Positions 52,399 through 60,872 are shown, numbered from the stretch's first letter. The stretch: DNA of 64,000 nt from Halorubrum salsamenti (GCF_007671685.1 NZ_VCNL01000002.1:62001-126000); one strand, 5' to 3'. The notes: generated by a model from the letters alone, not told the origin. Made by a program: numbers and translations.

Positions 52399-53295
52399 TC
52401 ACCCGTGCGTGTACCCGCGGTCGGGAAGCGGGTCGCCGTCGGCGGTGACCCCCTCCGCGGCGTCGACGACGCTCCCCACGCGAGTCAGCCCGCCCGGACA
52501 CGCCTCGCGGGCTGGTTCGACCGCCTCCTCGGGGACGGCGCAGACGAGCTCGAAGTCCTCGCCGAAGTGCGCGGCCAGCTCGAAGCGCTCTGCCTCGTCG
52601 CCCTCGGCGATCTCGTCGACCGCGGGGTGAACGGGGAGCCGGTCGGGGTCGAGTTCGAACCCGACCTCGCTCGCCTCCGAGAGCTGGTGGAGCGAGCGCG
52701 CGAGTCCGTCCGAGGAGTCCATCATCGCGGTCGCGGCGTCCGCGAGCGCCAGCCCGTCGGCGACGCGGGGCGTGAACCGGAACAGGTCGTTGGCGCGCTC
52801 GACCGCCTCGTCGTTGCCCCTTTTGAATAGCCGGAGCGCGGCCGCGGACCGTCCCCACTCGCCGGTGACGCAGAGCGCGTCGCCGGGACGCGCGCCCGAC
52901 CGCGTGACGGCGCCCGCGTCGGTCGCGTCGCCGACCGCGGTCGAGGCCGTGGTGAACTCGTCGTGGGTGTCGAGGTCGCCGCCGACGTACTCGGCGTCGA
53001 CCGCCTCGCAGACGTCGACCGCGCCGGCGATGAACCGGTCGAGCTTCTCGTCGTCGAAGGCGGCGTCGGCGTAGACGGCGACCGCCGCGGTCGCCCTTGC
53101 CCCCATCGCCGCCACGTCCGAGAGCGACGCGCCGACCGCGCGCCACCCGGCGGTGTACCGCGTCGTCCCGGGCGGGAAGTCGGTCCGCTCGTGGAGCATG
53201 TCGGTCGTGATCACGGTGTCGCCCACGACGGCGGCGTCGTCGCCCGCGTGCGGGAGGTCGGCCGCGAGCGCCCGGAGCGCGTCTCGCTCGTTCAC
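52399..53295 (-). CDS. thiL: Thiamine-monophosphate kinase
   Basis: A 298-residue enzyme phosphorylating thiamine phosphate to the active thiamine diphosphate. The family features are HAGDDAAVVGDTVITTDMLHERTDF (~16-41; GDDAAV and TTDML metal/ATP site), WRAVGASLSDVAAMGARA, YVGGDLDTHDEFTTASTAVGDA and MMDSSDGLARSLHQLSEASEVGFELD. Length is normal. Convergent with menB (20-bp gap). A TATA-like GGCTTATAAGCG lies about 25 nt upstream of its ATG. Confidence 0.93.
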   Translation of the reverse strand: MNERDALRALAADLPHAGDDAAVVGDTVITTDMLHERTDFPPGTTRYTAGWRAVGASLSDVAAMGARATAAVAVYADAAFDDEKLDRFIAGAVDVCEAVDAEYVGGDLDTHDEFTTASTAVGDATDAGAVTRSGARPGDALCVTGEWGRSAAALRLFKRGNDEAVERANDLFRFTPRVADGLALADAATAMMDSSDGLARSLHQLSEASEVGFELDPDRLPVHPAVDEIAEGDEAERFELAAHFGEDFELVCAVPEEAVEPAREACPGGLTRVGSVVDAAEGVTADGDPLPDRGYTHG

Positions 53296-53397
53296 GATAC
53301 CGACGGATCGTGTCGGGACGGCTTATAAGCGATCGATCCGGATAGCGCGGGCTCGTCCCCCGATCGCTCACTTGAGTGCGGCTCGTTACCAAGAACC

Positions 53398-53406
53398 ATT
53401 TAAATA
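53398..53406 (+). promoter_or_regulatory. TATA-like promoter of the small ORF chain and aceA
   Basis: ATTTAAATA at 53398-53406 is followed by a strongly A/T-rich 60-bp stretch (TATTATCATTATCAATCATTATG) unlike the surrounding GC-rich DNA. The first possible ATG in the downstream chain is at 53482. A transcription start near 53435 would give a ~45-nt leader to that ATG, or ~645 nt to aceA. Confidence 0.55.
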
Positions 53407-53481
53407 GGTAATACACATTAACGGATATTATCATTATCAATCATTATGTTTATTACCCACCTCCCGCACCTACCGAGTGCA

Positions 53482-53583
53482 ATGACAGTATCCGTACGCG
53501 GACACGCAGCGCCCCGACCCGCCGACAGCACGATCACCAGACGACCACCGCAACCACCCACACGACCCGATGACGACGCCTAA
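53482..53583 (+). CDS. Possible 33-residue leader ORF, first of a chain before aceA
   Basis: MTVSVRGHAAPRP...PPTRPDDDA, a basic Pro/Arg-rich peptide. It begins ~75 nt downstream of a TATA-like box and overlaps the next small ORF by 14 bp. Codon use is ordinary for the window. No homology is apparent and it could be untranslated leader. It is listed because each subsequent ORF overlaps the previous one. Confidence 0.3.
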   Translation: MTVSVRGHAAPRPADSTITRRPPQPPTRPDDDA

Positions 53584-53923
53584 CGACACCACATCCACGG
53601 ACGACCCGACGAATCAGACGACCCGAACGACCGATCGAACGACGACCGATCGATCCTCGACCAACCGATCGACGACGGATCGAACGACGACGGATCGACG
53701 CGGCACCGACGCTTCTCCCCGGACGATCCCCGGGCGCACGCCGATCACCGAAGAGGCGGGCGCCCCGATCGTCCCGACGACACGTCCGACGACCGAGGGG
53801 TCGACCGCGACCGAAACCCCTCGACGCCCCAGTCCGCCGCCGAGCGACGGCGAGCGGGACGCCCCGCTGGTCCCGGATCTGCGACCGACGCGTCGCCCGC
53901 GGACCGCCGGGGGGTCGCGATGA
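53570..53923 (+). CDS. Low-complexity small ORF upstream of aceA (117 residues)
   Basis: Thr/Arg/Asp-rich protein. Residues ~1-45 are low complexity (RTTDRTTTDRSSTNRSTTDRTTTDRR) built on an underlying nucleotide repeat of GATCGAACGACGAC type; then comes a Pro/Thr-rich part (TITEEAGAPIVPTTRPTTEGSTA...). Its stop overlaps the next ATG by 4 bp. Not acidic like the proteome, so its real expression is uncertain. Confidence 0.35.
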   Translation: MTTPNDTTSTDDPTNQTTRTTDRTTTDRSSTNRSTTDRTTTDRRGTDASPRTIPGRTPITEEAGAPIVPTTRPTTEGSTATETPRRPSPPPSDGERDAPLVPDLRPTRRPRTAGGSR

Positions 53924-54084
53924 GCCCCGTCCCGATGGCGGGGACCGGACGCGGACCGCGACCGGACCGGACGACGTTCACGCGGCGCGCGACCGATCAG
54001 ACCGACCGGACTGACGCCGCCGCGCGCATCGACGACACGACCGACCAGTTCACCGACGACGCGACAACGGAGCGACATCAATGA
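53920..54084 (+). CDS. Small ORF immediately upstream of and coupled to aceA (54 residues)
   Basis: [20 protein letters not shown] then [34 protein letters not shown]; the last half is a Thr/Asp/Gln-rich helix-like stretch. ATG overlaps the previous ORF's stop and its own stop overlaps the aceA ATG (ATGA). This arrangement would allow translational coupling to isocitrate lyase. No homologue is recognised. Confidence 0.4.
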   Translation: MSPVPMAGTGRGPRPDRTTFTRRATDQTDRTDAAARIDDTTDQFTDDATTERHQ

Positions 54085-55121
54085 ATCCCAACGAACTCGA
54101 CGACGACGTCTTCACGAGAGATATCGACAACCCGGCCGGCCGCCGGCTCCGCGAGCTGTTCGAGGAGCAGGACTACACGTTCGCGCCCGGTATCTACCAC
54201 GCGCTCGACGCCCGCCTCGCGGAGATGGCCGGGCTCGACGCGGCCTACATGAGCGGCTACTCGACCGTCCTCGGCCAGTTCGGCTTCCCCGACCTGGAGA
54301 TGGTCACGATGAGCGAGATGGTCGAGAACGCGAAGCGCATGGTCGAGGCGACGAACCTCCCCGTCATCGCCGACTGCGACACAGGCTACGGCGGCGTCCA
54401 CAACGTCCGGCGCGCGGTCCGCGAATACGAGAAGGCCGGCGTCGCCGCGATCCACATCGAGGACCAGACCTCGCCGAAGCGCTGCGGCCACATCGCGGGC
54501 AAGCAGATCGTCTCCCGCGAGCAGGCGCGCTCGCGCTTCGAGGCCGCGGTCGACGCCAAGCAGAGCGAGGACACCGTCATCATCGCCCGCACCGACGCGT
54601 ACGGCTCCGCCAACGGCGACTGGGAGGAGCACCTCGAACGCGGCCGGATCTACGCCGACGCCGGCGTCGACCTCGTCTGGCCCGAGATGCCCGACCCGTC
54701 CCGCGAGGACGCGGTCGAGTACGCCGAGACGATCCACGAGACTCACCCCGACCTGGATCTCGCCTTCAACTACTCCTCCTCGTTCGAGTGGGGCGCGGAG
54801 GAGGACCCGCTCACGTTCCAGGAGCTCGGCGACCTGGGCTACCAGTACATCTTCATCACGCTGTACGGGCTCCACTCGGGCGCACACGCCGCCTACGAGG
54901 ACTTCGAGAACATCGCGCAGAACGACGAGGAGGCGCAGTTCGACCTCGAAGAGCGGTACATCGGCCACGAGACCGAGAGCCACCACGAGCTCTCCTTCGT
55001 CCCGCGGTACCAGGACATCGAGGCCGAGTTCGACCCCGAGGCGCGCAAGCGGCAGGAGGAGTCGGCCGGCTTCACCGAGGACGAGAACGACCCGATCACG
55101 GCCGAGAACAACGACGACTGA
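54081..55121 (+). CDS. aceA: Isocitrate lyase
   Basis: A 346-residue glyoxylate-cycle enzyme cleaving isocitrate to succinate and glyoxylate, allowing growth on acetate or fatty acids. It has the haloarchaeal form: [77 protein letters not shown], and [10 protein letters not shown] with catalytic C135 in K133-R-C-G-H (KRCGH, where bacterial ICL has KKCGH and 2-methylisocitrate lyase KRCGH). The rest matches my recollection of Haloferax AceA. Malate synthase is not next to it. A 2-methylisocitrate lyase role is not excluded. Confidence 0.88.
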   Translation: MNPNELDDDVFTRDIDNPAGRRLRELFEEQDYTFAPGIYHALDARLAEMAGLDAAYMSGYSTVLGQFGFPDLEMVTMSEMVENAKRMVEATNLPVIADCDTGYGGVHNVRRAVREYEKAGVAAIHIEDQTSPKRCGHIAGKQIVSREQARSRFEAAVDAKQSEDTVIIARTDAYGSANGDWEEHLERGRIYADAGVDLVWPEMPDPSREDAVEYAETIHETHPDLDLAFNYSSSFEWGAEEDPLTFQELGDLGYQYIFITLYGLHSGAHAAYEDFENIAQNDEEAQFDLEERYIGHETESHHELSFVPRYQDIEAEFDPEARKRQEESAGFTEDENDPITAENNDD

Positions 55122-55157
55122 TCGCGTCGGCCGACGACTGATTCCGGCGCCCGGCGG

Positions 55158-56399
55158 TCACCGATCCGGAATCGCGCCCCGATTTTTCAGCTCGGCGAGG
55201 TCGCCGTCGCCGTAGCCGTACTCCCTGAGGACCGCCTCCGTGTGCTCGCCCAGTGAGGGAGGATGCCGCCGAGCCGTCGTCGGCGTCCGCGAGAAGTGCA
55301 TCGGCGAGCCCGGCACCCGCATCGGTCCGGCGGTCGGGTGGTCGAACTCCGCGACCATGTCCCGCGCGGCCAGCTGCGGGTCGTCGAACACCTCCGCCAT
55401 GTCGCGGACGCGGCTCGCGGGAACGCCGTGCTCGCCGAGCCGGTCGAGGGCCTCCTCGGTCGCGAGTCCCGCGAACGCGGCGTCGAGCTCGGGATCGAGC
55501 GCGTCCCGGTTGCGCACGCGCTTCTCGTTGGTCTCGAACCGCTCGTCGGCCAGCAGGTCGGGGCGGTCGAGCGCCTCGCAGAGCCGCGGCCAGAACGCGT
55601 CGGACGCGCAGGCGACGACGACGTACCCGTCGCGCGTCTCGAACGCCTGATACGGGGCGATGTTCGGGTGTTTGCTCCCCATCCGCCCCGGCGGCTCGCC
55701 GCTCGCGAAGTAGTTCGCCGCCATGTAGCTGGTCCACGCGGCCTGCCCGTCGAGCAGGCTCACGTCGATCTTCTGGCCCGTCCCGTCGCCCAGCTCCCGT
55801 TCGAGGAGCGCCGCGAGGATCGCCTGCGTCGCGTACATCCCGGCGCCGACGTCGGCGAGCGCGACCCCGATCCTGACCGGGGCGCCGCCCTCGGTTCCCG
55901 TGATCGACATGAAGCCACCGCGCGCCTGCATCATGATGTCGTAGGCGGGCTTGTCGCGGTCGGGGCCCCACTCGCCGTACCCGGAGATGCCGCAGTAGAT
56001 CAGCCCGGGGTTCTCCTCGGCGAGGTCGGGGTAGTCGAGACCCCACTCGGCCATCTTGCCGACCCGGAAGTTCTCGACGAGCACGTCGGCCCCGCGGGCG
56101 AGGTCGCGGAACACCGCCCGCCCGGCGTCGCTCGCGAGGTTCAGCTCGACGGAGCGCTTGTTGCGGTTGACGCTCGCGTAGTAGGCGCTCTGGGCGCCGT
56201 CGCCCTCGCCGAAGGCGGGCGGGCGCCACGTCCGCGTCTGGTCGCCCTCGCCCGGTCGCTCGACCTTGATCACCTCGGCGCCGAGGTCGCCGAGCTGCAT
56301 GGTACAGAACGGACCCACCAACACCCGCGAGGCGTCGAGCACGGTGAGCCCGTCGAGCGGTCCCGCGTCGCCCTCGGGGTCGCGCGCCTCACCGACCAC
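55158..56399 (-). CDS. CaiB/BaiF family (class III) CoA-transferase
   Basis: A 413-residue CoA transferase. Motifs: LDASRVLVGPFCTMQLGDLGAEVIKVERPGEGDQTRTW at the N-terminus, SVNRNKRSVELNL, DVLVENFRVGKMAEWGLDY, KPAYDIMMQARGGFMSITG with the catalytic Asp (~174), and VADVGAGMYA-like and LPSLGEHTEAVL at the C-terminus. The acyl donor is unknown. It stands between aceA (convergent) and an SDR gene (divergent). GTG start at 56399 is chosen. Confidence 0.9.
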   Translation of the reverse strand: MVGEARDPEGDAGPLDGLTVLDASRVLVGPFCTMQLGDLGAEVIKVERPGEGDQTRTWRPPAFGEGDGAQSAYYASVNRNKRSVELNLASDAGRAVFRDLARGADVLVENFRVGKMAEWGLDYPDLAEENPGLIYCGISGYGEWGPDRDKPAYDIMMQARGGFMSITGTEGGAPVRIGVALADVGAGMYATQAILAALLERELGDGTGQKIDVSLLDGQAAWTSYMAANYFASGEPPGRMGSKHPNIAPYQAFETRDGYVVVACASDAFWPRLCEALDRPDLLADERFETNEKRVRNRDALDPELDAAFAGLATEEALDRLGEHGVPASRVRDMAEVFDDPQLAARDMVAEFDHPTAGPMRVPGSPMHFSRTPTTARRHPPSLGEHTEAVLREYGYGDGDLAELKNRGAIPDR

Positions 56400-56533
56400 G
56401 GGGGATCACCACCGATATCCGCCGCCGCGTCGCGTTCATGCCACCTGACTCGGGCGGACGGGTAATGAGCCTCCCGCCGGCGACGCCCGCCGCGTCGCCA
56501 ACGGTTAAACCCCGCCGTGACGATCGAACCCGT

Positions 56534-57328
56534 ATGGATCTCAATATCGAGGGGAACGTCGCGCTGACGACGGCATCGAGCAGCGGCCTCGGCTTCGCGT
56601 CGGCCCAGGCGCTCGTCCGCGAGGGCGCGAACGTGGTCATCAACGGCCGCGACGCCGACCGCCTCGCGGAGGCGAAGGCGGACTTGGAGGACGAAGCGGC
56701 CGGCGACGCCCGCGTCGTCGCCGTCGAGGGCGACATCACGGACCCGGACGACCTCGACCGGCTCGTCGAGACGACGCTCGACGAGTTCGGTCGGCTCGAC
56801 CACCTCGTCACGTCAGCGGGCGGACCGCCGTCGGGGGCGTTCCTCGACACCGACGACGAGGACTGGGAGGAGGCCTACGAGCTGCTCGTGATGAGCGTCG
56901 TCCGGCTCGCGCGGAAGTGCGCCGAGCCCCTCGCCGACGGCGACGGCGGCACCATCGTCACCATCGCCTCGCGGTCGGTGAAGGAGGCGATCGACGGGCT
57001 GGTGCTCTCGAACTCGGTGCGGATGAGCGTCGTCGGGTTGGAGAAGACGCTCTCGAAGGAACTCGGCCCGGACGTGCGCGCGAACGCGGTGTTACCCGGC
57101 TCTCACGAGACGAGCCGGATCCGAGAGCTGATCGATCAGGCGATCGAGCGCGGCGAGTACGACTCGTACGAGGAGGGGCTCGCCGACTGGGTCGACAACC
57201 CCCTCGACCGCATCGGCGACCCGATCGAGCTGGGGAACACCGTCGCGTTCCTCTCCTCGCCGCGGTCCGGGTACGTGAACGGACAGGCGGTCGTCATCGA
57301 CGGCGGCGGCGGGAGCTCGAACCTGTAA
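56534..57328 (+). CDS. Atypical SDR-family protein lacking the YxxxK pair
   Basis: A 264-residue Rossmann-fold protein. The N-terminus NVALTTASSSGLGFASAQALVREGANVVINGRD carries the TGxxxGxG-type motif (here TASSSGLG), and DITDPDD and SAGGPPSG are typical. Serine of the active site is in TIASRS, but where SDRs have YxxxK the sequence is LSNSVRMSV (Leu and Arg). It may use another mechanism or be regulatory. The C-terminal NPLDRIGDPIELGNTVAFLSSPRSGYVNGQAVVIDGG is standard. Divergent from the CoA transferase. Confidence 0.87.
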   Translation: MDLNIEGNVALTTASSSGLGFASAQALVREGANVVINGRDADRLAEAKADLEDEAAGDARVVAVEGDITDPDDLDRLVETTLDEFGRLDHLVTSAGGPPSGAFLDTDDEDWEEAYELLVMSVVRLARKCAEPLADGDGGTIVTIASRSVKEAIDGLVLSNSVRMSVVGLEKTLSKELGPDVRANAVLPGSHETSRIRELIDQAIERGEYDSYEEGLADWVDNPLDRIGDPIELGNTVAFLSSPRSGYVNGQAVVIDGGGGSSNL

Positions 57329-57396
57329 TCGGGTCGCCTCATTTGCCGAGCCGCTTTCGCAACCGTCAACCGGCGGAACCGCCACGGTCCGCGTAG

Positions 57397-58320
57397 ATGG
57401 AGGTCCTCGTCCGGCTGTCGGGGCTGCTCGCGCTGCTGCTCGCGGGGACGGGACTCCGACGCGTCGGCGTCCTCGACGCGGACCGCACGGAACTGCTCAA
57501 CCAGACCGCGTACTACGTCGCGCTCCCGGCGCTGGTGTTCGTCGCGACCTACGACCAGTCGATCGGCGACGTCGTCTCGTGGGAGCTGTTCGTCGCCGTG
57601 GTCGCCGCGCTCCTCGGGACCGCGCTCGTGGCGTCCGCCGTCCACCGGAACCGGTCGCCGAGCGCGCGGCGCAGCGTCGCGGTCGTCCAGTCGTACCACT
57701 CGAACCTGGGCTACCTCGGCGTCCCGCTCGTCGCGGCGACGTTCGACGCCGAGGTGACCGCGATCGCGAGCGTCATCCTCGGCATCGGCGCGCTGGTGCA
57801 GGTGCCGCTGACGGTGGTCTTGCTGGTGTCGATGAACGGGGCGAACGCCGAGGGCGCCTTGGGGCGACACCTCCGGTCGCTCGCGGGCAACCCCGTCCTC
57901 ATCGCGCTCGTCGCCGGCATGGCGATCGGGGGGTTCCGGCTCGGCGTGCCGACCGCGGCCGCGGCCGCCCTCGACTGGGTCGGGTCGCTGGCGCTCCCGC
58001 TCGCGCTGCTCTGCGTCGGCGCGACCCTGCAGGTCGACCCCTCGACGATCGACCGCGGGGCGACCGCCTCGGTGGTGGCGCTCAAGGTGGCGTGTATGCC
58101 CGCCGTCGCGTGGGCCGCCCTCGCGTTGCTCGGCGCCGACGCCGCGACGTTCACCGCCGGGGTCGTCATGCTCGGAACGCCGACCGCGGTGTCGACGTAC
58201 GTGTTCGCGACCGAGCTCGGCGGCGACGCCGGGTTCGCCTCGCTGAACGTGTTCGTCACGACGGTCGCGTCGGTCGCGTCGCTGACCCTGCTGATCGAGC
58301 TGGTCGGTGTCGCGGTGTAG
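57397..58320 (+). CDS. AEC family transporter (auxin efflux carrier-like)
   Basis: A 307-residue permease with about ten hydrophobic helices: LSGLLALLLAGTGLRRVGVLDADRTELLNQTAYYVALPALVFVAT at the start, SYHSNLGYLGVPLVAATFD, then a basic cytosolic loop (RHLRSLAGNPVLIALVAGMAIGGFRL) and a second bundle ending TPTAVSTYVFATELGGDAGFASLNVFVTTVASVASLTLLI. Prokaryotic AEC proteins carry malate/malonate or other organic anions. Spaced 68 bp from the SDR gene. Confidence 0.88.
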   Translation: MEVLVRLSGLLALLLAGTGLRRVGVLDADRTELLNQTAYYVALPALVFVATYDQSIGDVVSWELFVAVVAALLGTALVASAVHRNRSPSARRSVAVVQSYHSNLGYLGVPLVAATFDAEVTAIASVILGIGALVQVPLTVVLLVSMNGANAEGALGRHLRSLAGNPVLIALVAGMAIGGFRLGVPTAAAAALDWVGSLALPLALLCVGATLQVDPSTIDRGATASVVALKVACMPAVAWAALALLGADAATFTAGVVMLGTPTAVSTYVFATELGGDAGFASLNVFVTTVASVASLTLLIELVGVAV

Positions 58321-58406
58321 GCTGACTGACCCGACCGCGGCCTCGACCCGATCCGCGTCCAGCCGCAACCCGAATCCATTTGATCCGGGACGCCCACGGG
58401 CGAGCC

Positions 58407-58754
58407 ATGGAACACGTCGCGTTCGACGACGCGGAGACGTACGAGCCGGAGGACGGGTGGGCGCGCGCCGCGCTGGCGGGCGGCGACCGGTTCTCCTTCG
58501 AGTGGTTCGAGAAGCCGGCGGGCCACTCCTCGCCGATGCACGACCACGAGAACGAGCAGGTGTGCGTCTGTCTGGAGGGCGAACTCGTCGTCCACACCGA
58601 AGACGACACCGCCGTGTTAGAGCGGTACGACTCGGTCCACCTCGACGCGTGGGAGTCGCACCGCGTCGAGAACCGGACCGACGAGCGCGCGGTCGGCCTC
58701 GACGTGTTCGCGCCGGGTCGCGGCTTCGACTTCTGGACGGACCGGGAGGAGTGA
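58407..58754 (+). CDS. Cupin-domain protein
   Basis: A 115-residue single-domain cupin. Motif 1: HSSPMHDHENEQVCVCLEGELVVH (HxH...E...G with metal ligands His, His, Glu); motif 2: DSVHLDAWESHRVENRT (PxxxxH-like, with the His). Such small cupins bind metal and act as isomerases, dioxygenases or sensors. The stop overlaps the FAH-family start by one base, so it is probably in one operon with it. Confidence 0.86.
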   Translation: MEHVAFDDAETYEPEDGWARAALAGGDRFSFEWFEKPAGHSSPMHDHENEQVCVCLEGELVVHTEDDTAVLERYDSVHLDAWESHRVENRTDERAVGLDVFAPGRGFDFWTDREE

Positions 58755-59623
58755 TGGCGGGCGACGCGCCGCGGTCGGCGTCGGCGGGCGGAGACGCGGC
58801 GACGACCCGACTCGCCCGGAGCGTCGAGGGCCGACCCCTGCTCGGCGACGAGGACGGGTTCGTCCCGCTCGGAGCGGCCGGGAGCGACGGGATCGACGAC
58901 GCGCTCGGCGAGGCGACCGGGGCGTCGACGCTGCCGCCGATCGACGATCTCCCCGCCACGCGAACGCCGGCGGAGCGGCTCTCGTTCGGCGTCCCGTTCG
59001 ACCCCGGGAAGCTCTGGGGGATCGGGCTCAACTACGCCGACCACGCCGACGACCTCGACGCGGTGCGACCCGCCGAGCCCGCGAGCTTCATGCGGCCGGC
59101 GACGGCGCTGACCGCGCCCGGCGGGCCGATCCGGCTCCCGCCGACCGAGGAGGCGGCCCGGGTCACGGCGGAGGCGGAACTCGGGATCGTGATCGGCCGG
59201 ACCTGCACCGACGTCGACGAGGCCGAGTTCGGCGACGTGGTCGCCGGGGCCGTCCCCGTCATCGACGTGACCGCCGAGGACGTGCTCCAGCGCAACCCGC
59301 GCTTTCTCACCCGCGCGAAGAGCTACGACACGTTCCTCGTCGTCGGGCCGTGGGTGTCGGCCCCGGTCAGCGTCGACCGGCTCGCGGGAACGACCGTCCG
59401 GACCGTGATCAACGACGAGACGGTCGCGGAGAACACCGTCGACCGGATGCTGTTCCCGCCCGAGGAACTCGTGGGCGTCCACTCGCGCGTGATGACGCTA
59501 GAGCGGGGCGACCTCATATCGACGGGCACGCCCGGCGCGGGCGTGATCGAAGCCGGCGACACGGTCCGCGCTGAGGTCGACGGCGTAGGCGTGTTAGCGG
59601 CCGACGTGGTCGGGAGGGAATGA
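58754..59623 (+). CDS. Fumarylacetoacetate hydrolase family protein
   Basis: A 289-residue enzyme of the FAH fold. Core sequences: KLWGIGLNYADHADDL (catalytic His), EAELGIVIGRTC (Glu-x-Glu metal site), VIDVTAEDVLQRNPRFLTRAKSYDTFLVVGPWV (Asp/Lys), and DLISTGTPGAGVIEAGDTVRAEVDGVGVL at the end. Members include acylpyruvate hydrolases and sugar-acid dehydratases. The gene overlaps the cupin gene by one base. With the upstream SDR and AEC it may form a small catabolic module. Confidence 0.9.
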   Translation: MAGDAPRSASAGGDAATTRLARSVEGRPLLGDEDGFVPLGAAGSDGIDDALGEATGASTLPPIDDLPATRTPAERLSFGVPFDPGKLWGIGLNYADHADDLDAVRPAEPASFMRPATALTAPGGPIRLPPTEEAARVTAEAELGIVIGRTCTDVDEAEFGDVVAGAVPVIDVTAEDVLQRNPRFLTRAKSYDTFLVVGPWVSAPVSVDRLAGTTVRTVINDETVAENTVDRMLFPPEELVGVHSRVMTLERGDLISTGTPGAGVIEAGDTVRAEVDGVGVLAADVVGRE

Positions 59624-59686
59624 GGATCGATATCCACGTCGGAAGGAGAGGAAGAACGCGAGAACCGGACGAGCCGCACCCGAGAG

Positions 59687-59851
59687 TCAGGCCGGCAGCG
59701 TGTCGATACCGTTGACCTCGACGTAGCCGTACCCGCACTCGGGACAGCGCCACTTCGTCTTCTCGCCGAGGTGGAGGGTCATCGCCGCGGTCCGGTAGAA
59801 CGACTGGGCCTCTCCGCACGAGGGACAGTCCACGTCCTTTTCGAGCGCCAT
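59687..59851 (-). CDS. Small zinc-ribbon protein, haloarchaeal
   Basis: A 54-residue protein: MALEKDVDCPSCGEAQSF..., with two CxxC pairs (DCPSCG at ~9-13 and RCPECG at ~37-41) forming a zinc ribbon. The middle TLHLGEKTKW and tail YVEVNGIDTLPA are conserved-looking. It resembles very small haloarchaeal zinc beta-ribbon proteins (family number from memory, possibly DUF7838). Role is unknown; it could bind nucleic acid or a partner. Confidence 0.8.
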   Translation of the reverse strand: MALEKDVDCPSCGEAQSFYRTAAMTLHLGEKTKWRCPECGYGYVEVNGIDTLPA

Positions 59852-59923
59852 GTGCGCGGATCCGTCCGGCGCGGTTTTGAAGCTACTGATCCGGCTGTTC
59901 CCCGTCTCGCGTGACTCGCTCGG

Positions 59924-60619
59924 TCACGCCCCTCTGAGGGTCATGGCGATGAGCTTCTGTTCGGCGGCCCGGAGGTGCTGATGGAACGTCGGCGGGGAGA
60001 TGTCGAACCGATCGGCGAGCTCCTCGGCGGTGACTTCCCGCGGCCAGTCGTAGTATCCGGCGTCGTGGGCCGTTTCGATGATATCTCGCTGCCGATCGGT
60101 CAGATCGTCGTCGAGGGCCGCCCGGAGACACCCCTGTCCGAAGATCGGCGTCCTGTAGGGCCGCTCTCGTTTGCGCGTCAGTTCGGCGTCCGAGTAGGCG
60201 TCGAGGAACCGATCGACTACCGCTCCGGTGTCCTCGGACGGGGGTATCTCCGCGCCGATGGTTCCGCTTCCGTCTCTCGCTTCGACGGTGCGGGGAAGCG
60301 CCCCCGCCTCACCGAGAAAGACCGCGGGGCAGTGGTCGTCCACGACGAATTCGAACAGCCCCCCGTCTTCGAACCGTTCGACGAGGCTCGGGTCGGCCGA
60401 CGGATGGTCGCGGGCGAGCGAGAGGACGGCCTCGGGCTCGACGCCGCTGATCGAGAAGAACTCGGCGTAGCTCCCCCCGCCCCGTGGAATGAACTCTCTC
60501 AGCTGCATTTCCCCGCCTTCCAGCGCAGACACCGCGACGAACGGGTGCGTGGGACTCGAGAGGGAGAACTCGACGTACGTCACCCGCTCGTCCGTCCGAG
60601 GGCGATTCTGTGACGCCAT
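59924..60619 (-). CDS. Bat-like HTH_10 transcriptional regulator
   Basis: A 231-residue regulator with the bacterio-opsin-activator-type C-terminus: GCLRAALDDDLTDRQRDIIETAHDAGYYDWPREVTAEELADRFDISPPTFHQHLRAAEQKLIAM, the HTH_10 domain (helices from ~160 to 225). The N-terminal half is a ligand-sensing-like domain (YVEFSLSSPTHPFVAVSALEGGEMQLREFIPRGGGSYAEFFSI). Target genes are not evident. No sensory kinase is fused. A T-rich stretch (CGTTTTTACTC on plus) lies upstream. Confidence 0.9.
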   Translation of the reverse strand: MASQNRPRTDERVTYVEFSLSSPTHPFVAVSALEGGEMQLREFIPRGGGSYAEFFSISGVEPEAVLSLARDHPSADPSLVERFEDGGLFEFVVDDHCPAVFLGEAGALPRTVEARDGSGTIGAEIPPSEDTGAVVDRFLDAYSDAELTRKRERPYRTPIFGQGCLRAALDDDLTDRQRDIIETAHDAGYYDWPREVTAEELADRFDISPPTFHQHLRAAEQKLIAMTLRGA

Positions 60620-60828
60620 GTAGTACCAGTGCTATCCTCAGCGTTTTTACTCTTCTCCTCACGCCGGTCGGCGAGCGCCCGCTCTGGACGCGGGGTCGAG
60701 CGGAGAGAAATCGGCGTCGCGGGTCGGAATCGCGGATCGGCGAGGGGCGGAACCGAGGGGGATGGAACGGCGAACTGTCAGATGTGTGCCTCTGACGGTA
60801 ACACGGTGTGGCTCCTTCGGGATAGTCA

Positions 60829-60850
60829 CACACCCTAACGGATTAGGTGT
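60829..60850. repeat. Small hairpin 3' of arcS
   Basis: CACACCCTAA and TTAGGTGT (60829-60850) form an 8-bp stem with one bulged base and a CGGA loop. It lies 23 nt past the arcS stop, between arcS and the HTH_10 gene, both on the minus strand. It could be a 3' end or processing signal, or an operator of the HTH_10 gene. No T-tract follows immediately. Confidence 0.35.
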
Positions 60851-60872
60851 GGGGCCGGCGACGGCGGCCAGT

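Noticed and set aside
60620-60872. Candidate gene in the gap between the HTH_10 gene and arcS
   Set aside because: Frames there are short, basic and without motif; only a small hairpin is evident.
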